Position numbers and translations under genes: made by a program
Notes under the pieces: model-generated
The model's input: the letters and a program-made list of their open reading frames with translations, nothing else
Databases searched by the model: none
Told to the model about the DNA's origin: nothing
From: an uncultured Clostridia bacterium
GTDB lineage: Bacteria; Bacillota; Clostridia; TANB77; CAG-508
Reading direction: 5' to 3'
Length of the DNA: 6,691 nt
Assembly (NCBI GenBank): GCA_944390305.1
Contig: CALXPX010000069.1
Coordinates: 1 to 6,691, forward strand
Shown here: piece by piece, positions 1 to 6,325 of the stretch
How positions within the stretch are numbered: the stretch's first letter is position 1
Layout: each line of letters opens with the position of its first letter

Positions 1-27
1 AAACGAAAAAATTCAACTAAAAAGATA

Positions 28-56
28 TTGACAATAAAAAAGAATAACTATAAAAT
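28..56 (+). promoter_or_regulatory. Vegetative (sigma-A type) promoter of the short leader unit
   Basis: A perfect -35 hexamer TTGACA (28-33) is followed after exactly 17 bases by TAAAAT (51-56), one mismatch from the consensus -10. An overlapping TATAAA lies at 49-54. Transcription would start near 63, upstream of a ribosome binding site (about 80-86) and a 17-codon ORF, and would reach the terminator at 182-224. This is the best promoter match in the window. Background AT-richness makes -10 look-alikes common, but the exact TTGACA with 17-base spacing is not expected by chance. Confidence 0.7.
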
Positions 57-95
57 TAATAAGAAGTAATAAAAATACAAAGGAGAAAGTAGCAA

Positions 96-149
96 ATGAA
101 AAAAGCTGGAAGCCTTGAGGCTGTATATATATATATATATATATCGTAG
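96..149 (+). CDS. 17-residue leader or small peptide running into a TA microsatellite
   Basis: The ORF starts with ATG at 96, nine bases after an AAAGGAGA ribosome binding site, and reads MKKAGSLEAVYIYIYIS before TAG at 147-149. The last third is encoded by the (TA)n tract at 124-144. It sits between a strong promoter and a strong terminator, so it is probably transcribed. Loss of one TA unit would move translation into a frame that continues to TAA at 206-208, about 36 residues with the tail IVAFYKTSLYNHRKTMLFRRI split over the start of the terminator. Gain of one unit would end it at 157-159. The peptide is not recognised. It could be a leader peptide for attenuation, a small peptide of its own, or a chance ORF in a small RNA. 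Confidence 0.35.
   Translation: MKKAGSLEAVYIYIYIS
124..144. repeat. (TA)n microsatellite, 10.5 units
   Basis: An uninterrupted alternating TA tract of 21 bases lies inside the short ORF at 96-149. Dinucleotide runs of this length are prone to slipped-strand copying. Each two-base change shifts the reading frame, which gives three alternative peptide ends. The tract is also self-complementary and can fold back on itself in RNA. Confidence 0.9.
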
Positions 150-181
150 CATTTTATAAAACAAGTTTATATAACCATAGG

Positions 182-224
182 AAAACTATGCTTTTTAGAC
201 GAATCTAAAAGGTATAGTTTTTTT
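182..224 (+). terminator. Rho-independent terminator with an 18-bp perfect stem
   Basis: Bases 182-199 pair with 204-221 without mismatch or bulge (two G-U pairs) around a four-base CGAA loop. The 3' arm merges into seven T residues at 218-224. It ends the unit starting at 28-56. Since it stands 118 bases before the start codon of the pilin-like gene, it could also work as an attenuator for that gene. A short competing hairpin (CATAG 176-180 with CTATG 186-190) would disrupt the lower stem. Confidence 0.85.
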
Positions 225-326
225 CTATATTAAGAATAAAAATAGATAAAAGAACAAAAAAAGCAATAATAAACAATTATAAAATAAATTGCACTACGAT
301 ATAACATAAATATGCAAGAGAAAAAA

Positions 327-345
327 GGAGGATAAAAACAAAATG
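327..345 (+). promoter_or_regulatory. Strong ribosome binding site that fixes the start of the pilin-like gene at 343
   Basis: AAAGGAGG ends at 331, eleven bases before ATG at 343. This is the only good Shine-Dalgarno sequence near the gene. No comparable site precedes the TTG at 389 or any codon in the downstream frame, so initiation at 343 is strongly favoured even though the frame opened there ends after 26 codons. Confidence 0.7.
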
Positions 346-1606
346 AAAAAAATTAAAAAACAAGTAAAACGGAATAACCTTAATAGCGTTGGTAGTAACA
401 ATAATAGTATTATTAATTTTAGCTACAGTAGCAATAAATTTGAGTGTAGGAAATAACGGAATATTTACAAGAGCTCAAGATGCAGTTGAAATAAATAGGG
501 CAGGAACAGTAAGAGATAAAGTTGAAATGTGGAAAGGAGATGTTCAGATTGCTTTGGCAGATAAAAGTAGTACTTATATGGAAGAAGCAGAAATGTTACA
601 ATCTCTTAAAGATGAAGGACTAGTTAAAGATGAAGAAATAAATGAAGATAGAAAAGTTATTACAATAAATGGAATAGTTATAGATTATAATTTAGAAATA
701 GATAAATCAGACGATGAATTAGAGCCAGACGAAGGAAAAGAAGAAATGATATTAGCTATAAGTGCTGATAATGGTAGTAAAATTGAATTTTATATTAATA
801 ATTATTATGAAAGATATAATTACAATTTTACAATTGATTGGGGAGATGGAAAAAAAGAAACTCCTGAACAAGGACTTGATTCTATAAGCCATACATATGA
901 AAGTAAAGGAGAATATAATATAATTATATCTGGAATATGTGAATATTTTCGATTTAATTCTTTTTTGAGCGATAGTTCTATTACAGAAATAAAACAATGG
1001 GGAACATTAGGTTTAAAAGAAGTTAGTTTTAGCGGATGCAATAGTTTAAAAAAAGTGGCTTCACCAACAAAAAATAGTTTAGTTAATGTAGAAAGTTTTG
1101 GGGATTTGTTCCAGGCATGTAATCAATTAACAGTAATACCAACAAATTTATTTAAGGGATGCACAAAGGCTAGCTCTTTTTTCCGTATATTGAGTAATAC
1201 TTCAATAGAGTCAATACCTGAGAAACTATTTGAAGATTGTATAAATGCTAGAAGTTTTGGCGGAGCATTTAGTGGAACTTTAATAAAGTCAATACCGGAA
1301 AATTTGTTTAAAAATTGTGTAAATGCAGATGAGTTTAACTCTACTTTTTCTGATTGTATAAATTTAAAAGATATACCTGACAAATTGTTTGATAATTGTG
1401 ATAATGTTGATACATTTAAAGGTTTGTTTAGCAATTGTACTGGATTGGAAGGTATGGCTCCAAAATTATGGGAAAGAGTGGAAAATGGAGAAGAAAATGA
1501 TTATATAGGGGAACCAAACGGAGACGGATGTTTCTATGGATGTGAAAAATTGCAAAATTATGCAGAGATCCCAGATTATTGGAAACAAAGGCCTACTATT
1601 GAATAG
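343..1606 (+). CDS. Prepilin-like N-terminus with PKD-like domain and BspA-type repeats; surface protein with a frameshift in the leader
   Basis: From ATG 343 the leader reads MKKIKKQVKRNN and would stop at about 421. The next frame carries G-ITLIALVVTIIVLLILATVAI from 371 and stays open to TAG 1604-1606. GITLIALVV is the typical clostridial prepilin cleavage and hydrophobic helix segment, cut after Gly; here Ala replaces the usual Glu5. The join must lie within 365-373, because TAA at 365-367 closes the downstream frame. Restored length would be about 420 residues. Residues below count from the TTG at 389. A charged helical stretch follows the membrane helix. Residues 118-182 look like a PKD/Ig-like fold (DWGDG at 150-154, HTYESKGEYNIIISG at 168-182). 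Residues 250-355 hold four repeats with the pattern IPxxLFxxCxNxxxFxxxF. I infer an extracellular, pilus-associated or membrane-anchored adhesin. The frameshift may be a recent mutation, a phase-off state, programmed frameshifting or an assembly error. Confidence 0.7.
1136..1453 (+). repeat. Four tandem 26-27-codon BspA-like leucine-rich repeats
   Basis: Four successive units begin IPTNLF, IPEKLF, IPENLF and IPDKLF, with lengths 26, 26, 27 and 27 residues. Each has Leu-Phe at positions 5-6, Cys at position 9 and Phe at positions 15 and 19. Units three and four add a second Cys. A degenerate half unit precedes them (GDLFQACNQLTV), and a capping segment (MAPKLWERV) follows. The pattern resembles BspA-like or LRR_5-type surface repeats of gut bacteria. 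The DNA copies have diverged, so recombination between them should be weak. Confidence 0.8.
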
Positions 1607-1718
1607 AATATGTATAAATAAATATTGAAACTAAATCTAACAGTATATTCATATAGAAAAATAATTATAATGGATTTTTATAAAAAATAAAAGTAATATA
1701 ACAATAAACAGATTAAAT

Positions 1719-1756
1719 AAAAATACAAGATATAAATATATATCTTGTATTTTTGT
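1719..1756 (+). terminator. Terminator of the pilin-like gene
   Basis: A perfect 16-bp stem pairs 1719-1734 with 1739-1754 around an AATA loop. The 3' arm ends in five T residues, followed by GTGT. It begins 113 bases after the stop codon. The 5' arm starts with a run of A residues, so it could terminate transcripts from either direction. Confidence 0.75.
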
Positions 1757-1874
1757 GTAAGAATTTTAAATTAAAAAAGATAGCTATAATTTTCTTTAAA
1801 AATATTTAACTAAAAAACTAGTACGTAATGTACTAATATATACAGAATTATAAAAAGATAAAAAGAAAATTGAA

Positions 1875-2154
1875 ATGATAAATGAAGAATCAATAAAATT
1901 TATGTATGAAAATTTAAAAGATTTTGGAAAAGATTATGAAGTGATAGAGAATATTTTGATTCATATGGAAATGATTTTTTTAAAAATAAATCCAAAAATA
2001 ATAGAAGAAAAAAGAAGTAACAAGTTCATATAATACATAATTATATGAAAGATAAACAAGAAAGAATGCTTTATGGATATAGAATGCATATAATATGATG
2101 AGAGATATGGTTACTAATAAAAAGCAACTCAAGATAATAATTATAAACAAGTGA
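1875..2154 (+). pseudogene. Possible relic of a small helical protein gene, broken by frameshifts
   Basis: A 52-codon ORF runs from ATG 1875 to TAA 2031-2033 (MINEESIKFMYENLKDFGKD, then a charged helical stretch). A second piece in another frame runs from ATG 2045 to TGA 2096-2098 (MKDKQERMLYGYRMHII). A third frame continues from 2092 (NMMRDMVTNKKQLK) to TGA 2152-2154. The pieces abut and share a lysine-, glutamate- and methionine-rich composition, as expected of one gene hit by at least two indels. No good ribosome binding site precedes 1875. The original function is not recognisable. The alternative is that these are chance ORFs in AT-rich DNA. Confidence 0.3.
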
Positions 2155-2199
2155 ATTAGATATTGTGTTAGAAGGAGAATAAGAATATAAATTAGAAGA

Positions 2200-2277
2200 A
2201 TGAAAAAATTAATTGGAAATGTAAATATAGCATGGGGATATTATGTTCTTTTATGGCAGAAAAACTATTATATATAA
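2200..2277 (+). CDS. Doubtful 25-residue ORF before a terminator
   Basis: ATG 2200 opens MKKLIGNVNIAWGYYVLLWQ followed by KNYYI and TAA at 2275-2277. The middle is hydrophobic and aromatic, as in small membrane peptides. The nearest Shine-Dalgarno-like AGGAG (2173-2177) is too far upstream (22 bases); only a weak AGAAG lies close. The terminator at 2285-2327 follows almost directly, which is the main argument that something here is, or was, transcribed. It may be the tail of the decayed locus rather than a live gene. Confidence 0.15.
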   Translation: MKKLIGNVNIAWGYYVLLWQKNYYI

Positions 2278-2284
2278 ATAATCG

Positions 2285-2327
2285 AAAGAAAATGGTAACT
2301 TAGCATAAAAAGTTATCGATTTCTTTT
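2285..2327 (+). terminator. Rho-independent terminator in the gene-poor gap
   Basis: Bases 2285-2301 pair with 2310-2326 apart from two adjacent mismatches, around an eight-base loop. The stem contains GGTAACTT against AAGTTATC. The 3' arm ends TTTCTTTT. It separates the decayed region from the TSCPD-mfd operon and implies a former or present transcript ending here. Confidence 0.6.
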
Positions 2328-2372
2328 AAAAATAAAACAAAAAAGTACGAAGAAATTCACTTTATACAATTA

Positions 2373-2401
2373 TTGATTTATTTATTAATTTTTGATAAAA
2401 T
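2373..2401 (+). promoter_or_regulatory. Candidate promoter of the TSCPD-mfd operon
   Basis: TTGATT (2373-2378) and TAAAAT (2396-2401) are separated by 17 bases, giving a start near 2408 and a leader of about 50 bases before ATG 2459. A second, weaker option is TTGATA (2392-2397) with AATAAT (2414-2419) at 16-base spacing. Its position downstream of the terminator at 2285-2327 fits a new transcription unit beginning here. Confidence 0.5.
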
Positions 2402-2458
2402 ATAGTATATAAGAATAATTTGGTGAATAGTATATATAAAAAATAAAGGAGATATATT

Positions 2459-2710
2459 ATGGAGTATAGGTATAAGCCAACTGGTGTTTGTTCAAGAGAG
2501 ATGATTTTTGATATAGAAAATGGTATAGTTAAAGATTTAAAAGTTATAGGTGGATGTGATGGGAATATAAAAGGAGTAGCATCCCTTATAAAAGGTATGC
2601 CAATTGAACAAGTTAAAGAAAGATTAAAAGGAATAAAATGTGGAATGAAAGGAACTTCTTGTCCAGATCAAATTGCAAAAGCCTTAGAAAATTATTCAAA
2701 AGCCAATTAG
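2459..2710 (+). CDS. TSCPD-motif protein (TIGR03905-type family), function unknown
   Basis: This complete 83-residue protein starts at ATG 2459 behind an AAGGAG ribosome binding site seven bases away. The signature TSCPD is at residues 66-70. Four cysteines (11, 33, 61, 68) lie in the contexts VCS, GGCDGN, IKCGMKG and TSCPD, which is the arrangement of the short stand-alone TSCPD family in Clostridia. Related TSCPD domains are found at the C-terminus of some vitamin B12-dependent ribonucleotide reductases. The cysteines suggest metal binding or redox chemistry, but no activity is established for the short family. It has no signal peptide or membrane segment, so it should be cytoplasmic. The gene lies 12 bases before mfd and probably shares its transcript. 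Confidence 0.9.
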   Translation: MEYRYKPTGVCSREMIFDIENGIVKDLKVIGGCDGNIKGVASLIKGMPIEQVKERLKGIKCGMKGTSCPDQIAKALENYSKAN

Positions 2711-2722
2711 AGGAGAAATACT

Positions 2723-5700
2723 ATGAACTATATTTTAAGAGATTTGGCTTTATCAGATAAGTTTAAAAAATACATTAATTGTTTAAATAATACTACATAC
2801 CCGATAACAATATCGGGTCTTGCTTTCGTTTCAAAATCTCAATTAATAGCTGCAACATATGAGGAAAAGAAAAAACCAATATGTGTAATTACATATAATG
2901 AAATACAAGCTAAACAAATAGTAAAAAACTTAAGTTATTTTTTAGAAGATATTAAGTATTTTCCCAAAAAAGAAATATCTGCATATGATTATGTAGCTGA
3001 AAGTAATGATATAGAGTATGAAAGAATAGATATTTTAAATAATATTTATAATAAAAATGCAAAAATAATTGTAACAACAATAGAAGCAGTTATGCAAAGT
3101 ATGATAGATAAAGATACTTTGTATAAAAATGTATTAAGTATAAAGTTAGCAGATACATTAGAACATACAGAATTAAAAAATAAATTGATTCAAATGGGAT
3201 ATAAAAGAGTAGATCTTATAGAAAATAGAGGAGAGTTTAGTGTAAGAGGAGATATTGTAGATATTGGTATTAGCGAAAATGAAGGAATTAGAATAGAATT
3301 TTGGGGAGACGATGTAGACTCTATTAGAAAATTTAAAATATCTTCTCAAAGATCCACAGATATGCTAAAAAAGATAGATATATATCCTGCTACAGAAAAT
3401 ATATTAGAAGATCAAGTAGAAAAAGTATGCAAAAGAATAGAAAATAATAAGAAAAAGTATGAATTAGAAGATTTAGAAATTATAAAAGAGGGAGAATATT
3501 CTTCTAAAATAGATAAATATTTTAATGAATTTTACACAAAGCAAAATATTTTTACTGATTATATAAAAGATTATGAAATTTTTATAGATGAGCCAGAAAA
3601 AATAAATCAAAGAATAATTTCAATACAAAAAGAGAACGAAAATCTAATAAAATCATTGATCGAAAAAGGCAAAAGTATACCTGAAGCTTTAGAAAATATT
3701 AATGAGTATAAATACAGCATGCAAAAAGTAGTTGAACTAAAAGAATTAGATACGCTAAAAAATGATTTTCATACAAAAGAAGTTAATTTGTTTAAAGGGG
3801 ACGTAAGAAATTTAGCAAATGGTATAAAAGAAGCTATTAGAAATAAAAAGAAAATAGTTATTTTAGCTGGAAATAATGATAATGCAGAAAAAATAAAAAA
3901 AGCTCTTGAAGAAAATGTAGTAATTGCACCTAATTTAGATAATATTATCTTAAAGAAAGGAGAAGTTATAATATCTGAAGGAGCACTTTCTAATGGCTTT
4001 GAAGATACAGATACAAAATTATTAGTCGTAAGTAGTGATGAATTTTTCACTAAATCTAAAAAAACTAAAAAAGTATCTGATACATTTAAAAGTGGAGAGA
4101 AAATAGTATTTGCGGACCTTAAAATTGGAGATTATATTGTACATAAAAATCATGGTATTGGTATTTTTACTGGAGTAAATACAATTAAAGAAGATGGAAT
4201 AACTAAAGACTATATTCAGCTTAAATATAAAGATGGAGATATATTATATGTACCTACAGATGCTTTAGATAATGTAAGAAAGTATGTAGGATCAGAAGGA
4301 AGTTTAAGATTAAATAAACTAGGAACAAAAGAATGGGAAAATACTAAAGCAAAAGTTAAAGGAAATCTAAGAGCAGTTGCTAAGGAACTTATCGATTTAT
4401 ATGCTAAAAGAGAACACACAAAAGGATTTGCTTTTTCAAAAGATAATGTATTTCAAAGACAATTTGAAGATAGTTTTCCATATAAAGAAACAAATGACCA
4501 ATTAAGATGTATAGAAGAAGTAAAAAAAGATATGGAAAATCCAAGGCCTATGGATAGGCTTTTATGTGGAGATGTTGGATATGGTAAAACAGAAGTAGCA
4601 ATAAGGGCAGCCTTTAAGGCAGTAATGGATAGTAAGCAAGTTGCGTATTTAGCACCAACTACAATTCTAGCAAGTCAGCAATATCAAGAATTTAAACAAA
4701 GGATGGAAGAATATCCTATAAAGATAGAATTATTAAATAGGTTTAGAACCAAAAAAGAACAAAAAGAGATTGTAGAAAAATTAAAGACAGGCGAAGTGGA
4801 TATAGTTTTAGGTACTCATAGAGTTTTAAGCAAAGACGTAGAATTTAAAGATCTAGGACTTTTAATAATTGATGAGGAGCATAGGTTTGGAGTAAAAGAT
4901 AAAGAAAAAATAAAGCATTATAAAAATACTGTTGATGTATTAACTATGACTGCAACTCCAATACCAAGAACTCTTCAAATGTCTATAGTAGGAATTAGGG
5001 ATATGTCTGTTATTTATGAGCCACCTCAAAATAGAAAGCCAATCCAGACATATGTGCTAGAATATGATAAAGAAGTAATAAAAGAAGCTATCATAAAAGA
5101 ATTAGAAAGAGGAGGACAGGTATTTTATATATATAATATTGTTGAAACAATTAGCATAAAAGCATTAGAACTACAAAAACTAGTTCCAGAAGCAAGAATT
5201 GCATATGCACATGGTAAAATGTCAGGAAAAGAAATAGAAGATATTATGCAAGATTTTGTAGATGGAAAAACTAATGTATTAGTATGTACAACTATTTTGG
5301 AATCTGGCATAGATATACCAAATGCAAATACAATAATTGTCGAAAATGCAGATAGATTTGGTTTAGCACAGCTTTACCAAATAAGGGGAAGAGTCGGAAG
5401 AAGTAATAGACAAGCTTATGCATATATTACTTATAGAAGAGACAAAATGCTTTCAGAAGATGCCTCGCAAAGGTTAAAAGCCATTAAAGAATTTACTGAG
5501 TTTGGGTCAGGATTTAAAATAGCAACAAGAGACTTGCAAATAAGGGGTGCTGGAAGTATATTTGGTGAAATGCAGCATGGACATATTGAACAAGTTGGAT
5601 ATGATATGTATAATAGGCTACTTGACGAAGTTGTTAAAGAAATGAAAGGTGAAAAAGTAGAAGAAGAGCCAGAAATAGCAATTGACTTAAATATTTCTTC

Positions 5701-6088
5701 ATATATTCCAGAAGAATATATAGAAAATGCAAGCCAAAAAATAGAAGTTTATCAAGATATAGCAAACTGTAGGACAGAAGAAGATATACAAAATGTGATA
5801 GATGAAATAATTGATAGATATGGTGATATGCCAAAAGAAGTAAATAATTTAATAGAAATAGCTAGAATAAAAAATTTATGTAGAAAGGCAAATGTTATTA
5901 AACTTCAACAAAAACAGATAGGTATAGTAATATATTTTAAAGAATTAAAAGAGGATAATATTAAAAAAATTATAAATACATATGGACAAAAGGTAAGATT
6001 TTCACCTGGAGAAAAGCCTTATATTACATTAAAAATAGATAAAAACCATATAAGTGAAATAAGAGAGTTTTTAGAAAGTATAAAATAA
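2723..6088 (+). CDS. mfd: Transcription-repair coupling factor Mfd
   Basis: Mfd is a cytoplasmic ATP-driven DNA translocase. It pushes or releases RNA polymerase stalled at lesions and recruits UvrA for nucleotide excision repair. The protein has 1121 residues, close to the usual family length. The N-terminal UvrB-like module (about 1-330) contains RGEFSVRGDIVDI (169-181), the UvrA-contact region. The CarD-like RNA polymerase-interaction domain spans about 460-530 (IGDYIVHKNHGIGIF). The translocase core shows Walker A GDVGYGKTE (616-624), DEEH (717-720), TATP (743-746) and motif VI QIRGRVGRS (886-894). The TRG motif region is DLQIRGAGSIFGEMQHG (937-953), and a C-terminal regulatory domain spans about 990-1115. 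All key motifs are intact. The start at ATG 2723 follows an AGAGGAG site that overlaps the stop region of the TSCPD gene, indicating translation in one operon. Confidence 0.98.
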   Translation: MNYILRDLALSDKFKKYINCLNNTTYPITISGLAFVSKSQLIAATYEEKKKPICVITYNEIQAKQIVKNLSYFLEDIKYFPKKEISAYDYVAESNDIEYERIDILNNIYNKNAKIIVTTIEAVMQSMIDKDTLYKNVLSIKLADTLEHTELKNKLIQMGYKRVDLIENRGEFSVRGDIVDIGISENEGIRIEFWGDDVDSIRKFKISSQRSTDMLKKIDIYPATENILEDQVEKVCKRIENNKKKYELEDLEIIKEGEYSSKIDKYFNEFYTKQNIFTDYIKDYEIFIDEPEKINQRIISIQKENENLIKSLIEKGKSIPEALENINEYKYSMQKVVELKELDTLKNDFHTKEVNLFKGDVRNLANGIKEAIRNKKKIVILAGNNDNAEKIKKALEENVVIAPNLDNIILKKGEVIISEGALSNGFEDTDTKLLVVSSDEFFTKSKKTKKVSDTFKSGEKIVFADLKIGDYIVHKNHGIGIFTGVNTIKEDGITKDYIQLKYKDGDILYVPTDALDNVRKYVGSEGSLRLNKLGTKEWENTKAKVKGNLRAVAKELIDLYAKREHTKGFAFSKDNVFQRQFEDSFPYKETNDQLRCIEEVKKDMENPRPMDRLLCGDVGYGKTEVAIRAAFKAVMDSKQVAYLAPTTILASQQYQEFKQRMEEYPIKIELLNRFRTKKEQKEIVEKLKTGEVDIVLGTHRVLSKDVEFKDLGLLIIDEEHRFGVKDKEKIKHYKNTVDVLTMTATPIPRTLQMSIVGIRDMSVIYEPPQNRKPIQTYVLEYDKEVIKEAIIKELERGGQVFYIYNIVETISIKALELQKLVPEARIAYAHGKMSGKEIEDIMQDFVDGKTNVLVCTTILESGIDIPNANTIIVENADRFGLAQLYQIRGRVGRSNRQAYAYITYRRDKMLSEDASQRLKAIKEFTEFGSGFKIATRDLQIRGAGSIFGEMQHGHIEQVGYDMYNRLLDEVVKEMKGEKVEEEPEIAIDLNISSYIPEEYIENASQKIEVYQDIANCRTEEDIQNVIDEIIDRYGDMPKEVNNLIEIARIKNLCRKANVIKLQQKQIGIVIYFKELKEDNIKKIINTYGQKVRFSPGEKPYITLKIDKNHISEIREFLESIK

Positions 6089-6126
6089 AAAGCAAAGTCC
6101 TAGATGAAAACAGCTAGGACCTGCCT
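6081..6126 (-). terminator. Terminator of the small minus-strand gene, just past the mfd stop codon
   Basis: Arms GTCCTAG (6097-6103) and CTAGGAC (6114-6120) form a 7-bp core. The stem extends outward with a G-U pair, an A-U pair, a one-base bulge and two G-C pairs. On the minus strand it is followed by TTTGCTTTTTATTTT, down to 6081. On the plus strand the bases after the hairpin (CTGCC) are not a T run, so it should work mainly for the minus-strand transcript. It may still act as a 3' stability hairpin for mfd mRNA. Confidence 0.75.
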
Positions 6127-6178
6127 TAAAATTAACCATGGCGTTTGTTAATGGGTATTTTACTTTTTCCATGAGAAA

Positions 6179-6277
6179 TTATTTGATTTTGCCTTTTTTG
6201 CTTTCACGGGCTAAAAAGAGTTTTGAATGATTTTGAATTTCACTTGGAAAGTATGGTAAATTTACCTTTTTGGACAT
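6179..6277 (-). CDS. 32-residue basic peptide, unknown function
   Basis: The minus-strand ORF runs from ATG at 6277-6275 to TAA at 6181-6179 and reads MSKKVNLPYFPSEIQNHSKL, then FLARESKKGKIK. An AAGGAGGG ribosome binding site (6284-6291) precedes the start by six bases, among the best in the window. An extended -10 promoter lies at 6326-6334 and a terminator at 6081-6126. The peptide is lysine-rich, with no membrane segment or cysteine, so it is probably cytoplasmic and may bind RNA or a partner protein. Its codons and 3' region are less AT-biased than the surroundings (CCC, CGT, GCC), which suggests selection on the RNA. It converges on mfd and diverges from the methyltransferase gene. I do not recognise the family. 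A regulatory RNA with an incidental ORF is the main alternative. Confidence 0.5.
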   Translation of the reverse strand: MSKKVNLPYFPSEIQNHSKLFLARESKKGKIK

Positions 6278-6298
6278 AAAAGTCCCTCCTTAATGGTT

Positions 6299-6321
6299 AT
6301 TACTTCAAAAAGTGAAGTAAT
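6299..6321. repeat. 9-bp perfect inverted repeat at the presumed start of the small minus-strand transcript
   Basis: ATTACTTCA (6299-6307) and TGAAGTAAT (6313-6321) flank an AAAAG loop. The minus-strand -10 hexamer is at 6331-6326, so the start point should fall at about 6319, inside the right arm. The repeat is thus either an operator at the start site or a 5' end hairpin that protects the small transcript. It also lies upstream of the methyltransferase gene. Confidence 0.65.
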
Positions 6322-6325
6322 TAAA

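Larger units (their letters stand above)
1607..2458. other. Gene-poor gap with decayed ORF fragments and two terminators
   Basis: This interval of about 850 bases contains no ORF that looks like a functioning protein gene on either strand. It holds the terminator of the pilin-like gene (1719-1756), a small inverted repeat TAGTAC/GTACTA at 1819-1835, short ORF pieces in successive frames (1875-2154), a 25-codon ORF (2200-2277), a second terminator (2285-2327) and the promoter of the downstream operon (2373-2401). Stop codons are frequent in all frames. No transposase remnant, direct repeat pair or tRNA was seen. Confidence 0.6.

Noticed and set aside
63..224. Known riboswitch (c-di-GMP, preQ1, purine, fluoride) in the leader unit
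   Set aside because: I compared remembered consensus motifs for these classes and found no convincing match. Only the promoter, short ORF and terminator are supported.
389..391. TTG at 389 as the true start of the pilin-like protein
   Set aside because: There is no Shine-Dalgarno sequence in front of it, and it would discard the conserved GITLIA part of the prepilin motif encoded just upstream in the same frame.
752..1434. Minus-strand ORFs of 73-103 codons under the pilin-like gene
   Set aside because: They are shadows of the coding strand with no ribosome binding sites. The plus-strand frame has clear domain motifs and repeats.
1136..1453. Repeat array as a CRISPR or DNA-level tandem repeat
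   Set aside because: The repeats are conserved at the protein level only. The DNA units have diverged, there are no spacers, and the period is 78-81 bases in frame.
1819..1835. Inverted repeat TAGTAC/GTACTA as an operator or attachment site
   Set aside because: It is six bases per arm with no promoter or integrase nearby, which is compatible with chance in this sequence.
3769..5834. Minus-strand ORFs of 61-93 codons inside mfd
   Set aside because: They overlap conserved Mfd domains. Their Ser/Phe/Leu-rich, low-complexity composition is typical of the antisense of A-rich coding sequence.
6074..6172. Second minus-strand ORF (MEKVKYPLTNAMVNFKAG and onward) after the 32-residue ORF
   Set aside because: It has no ribosome binding site and would have to be translated through the terminator hairpin and its T run.
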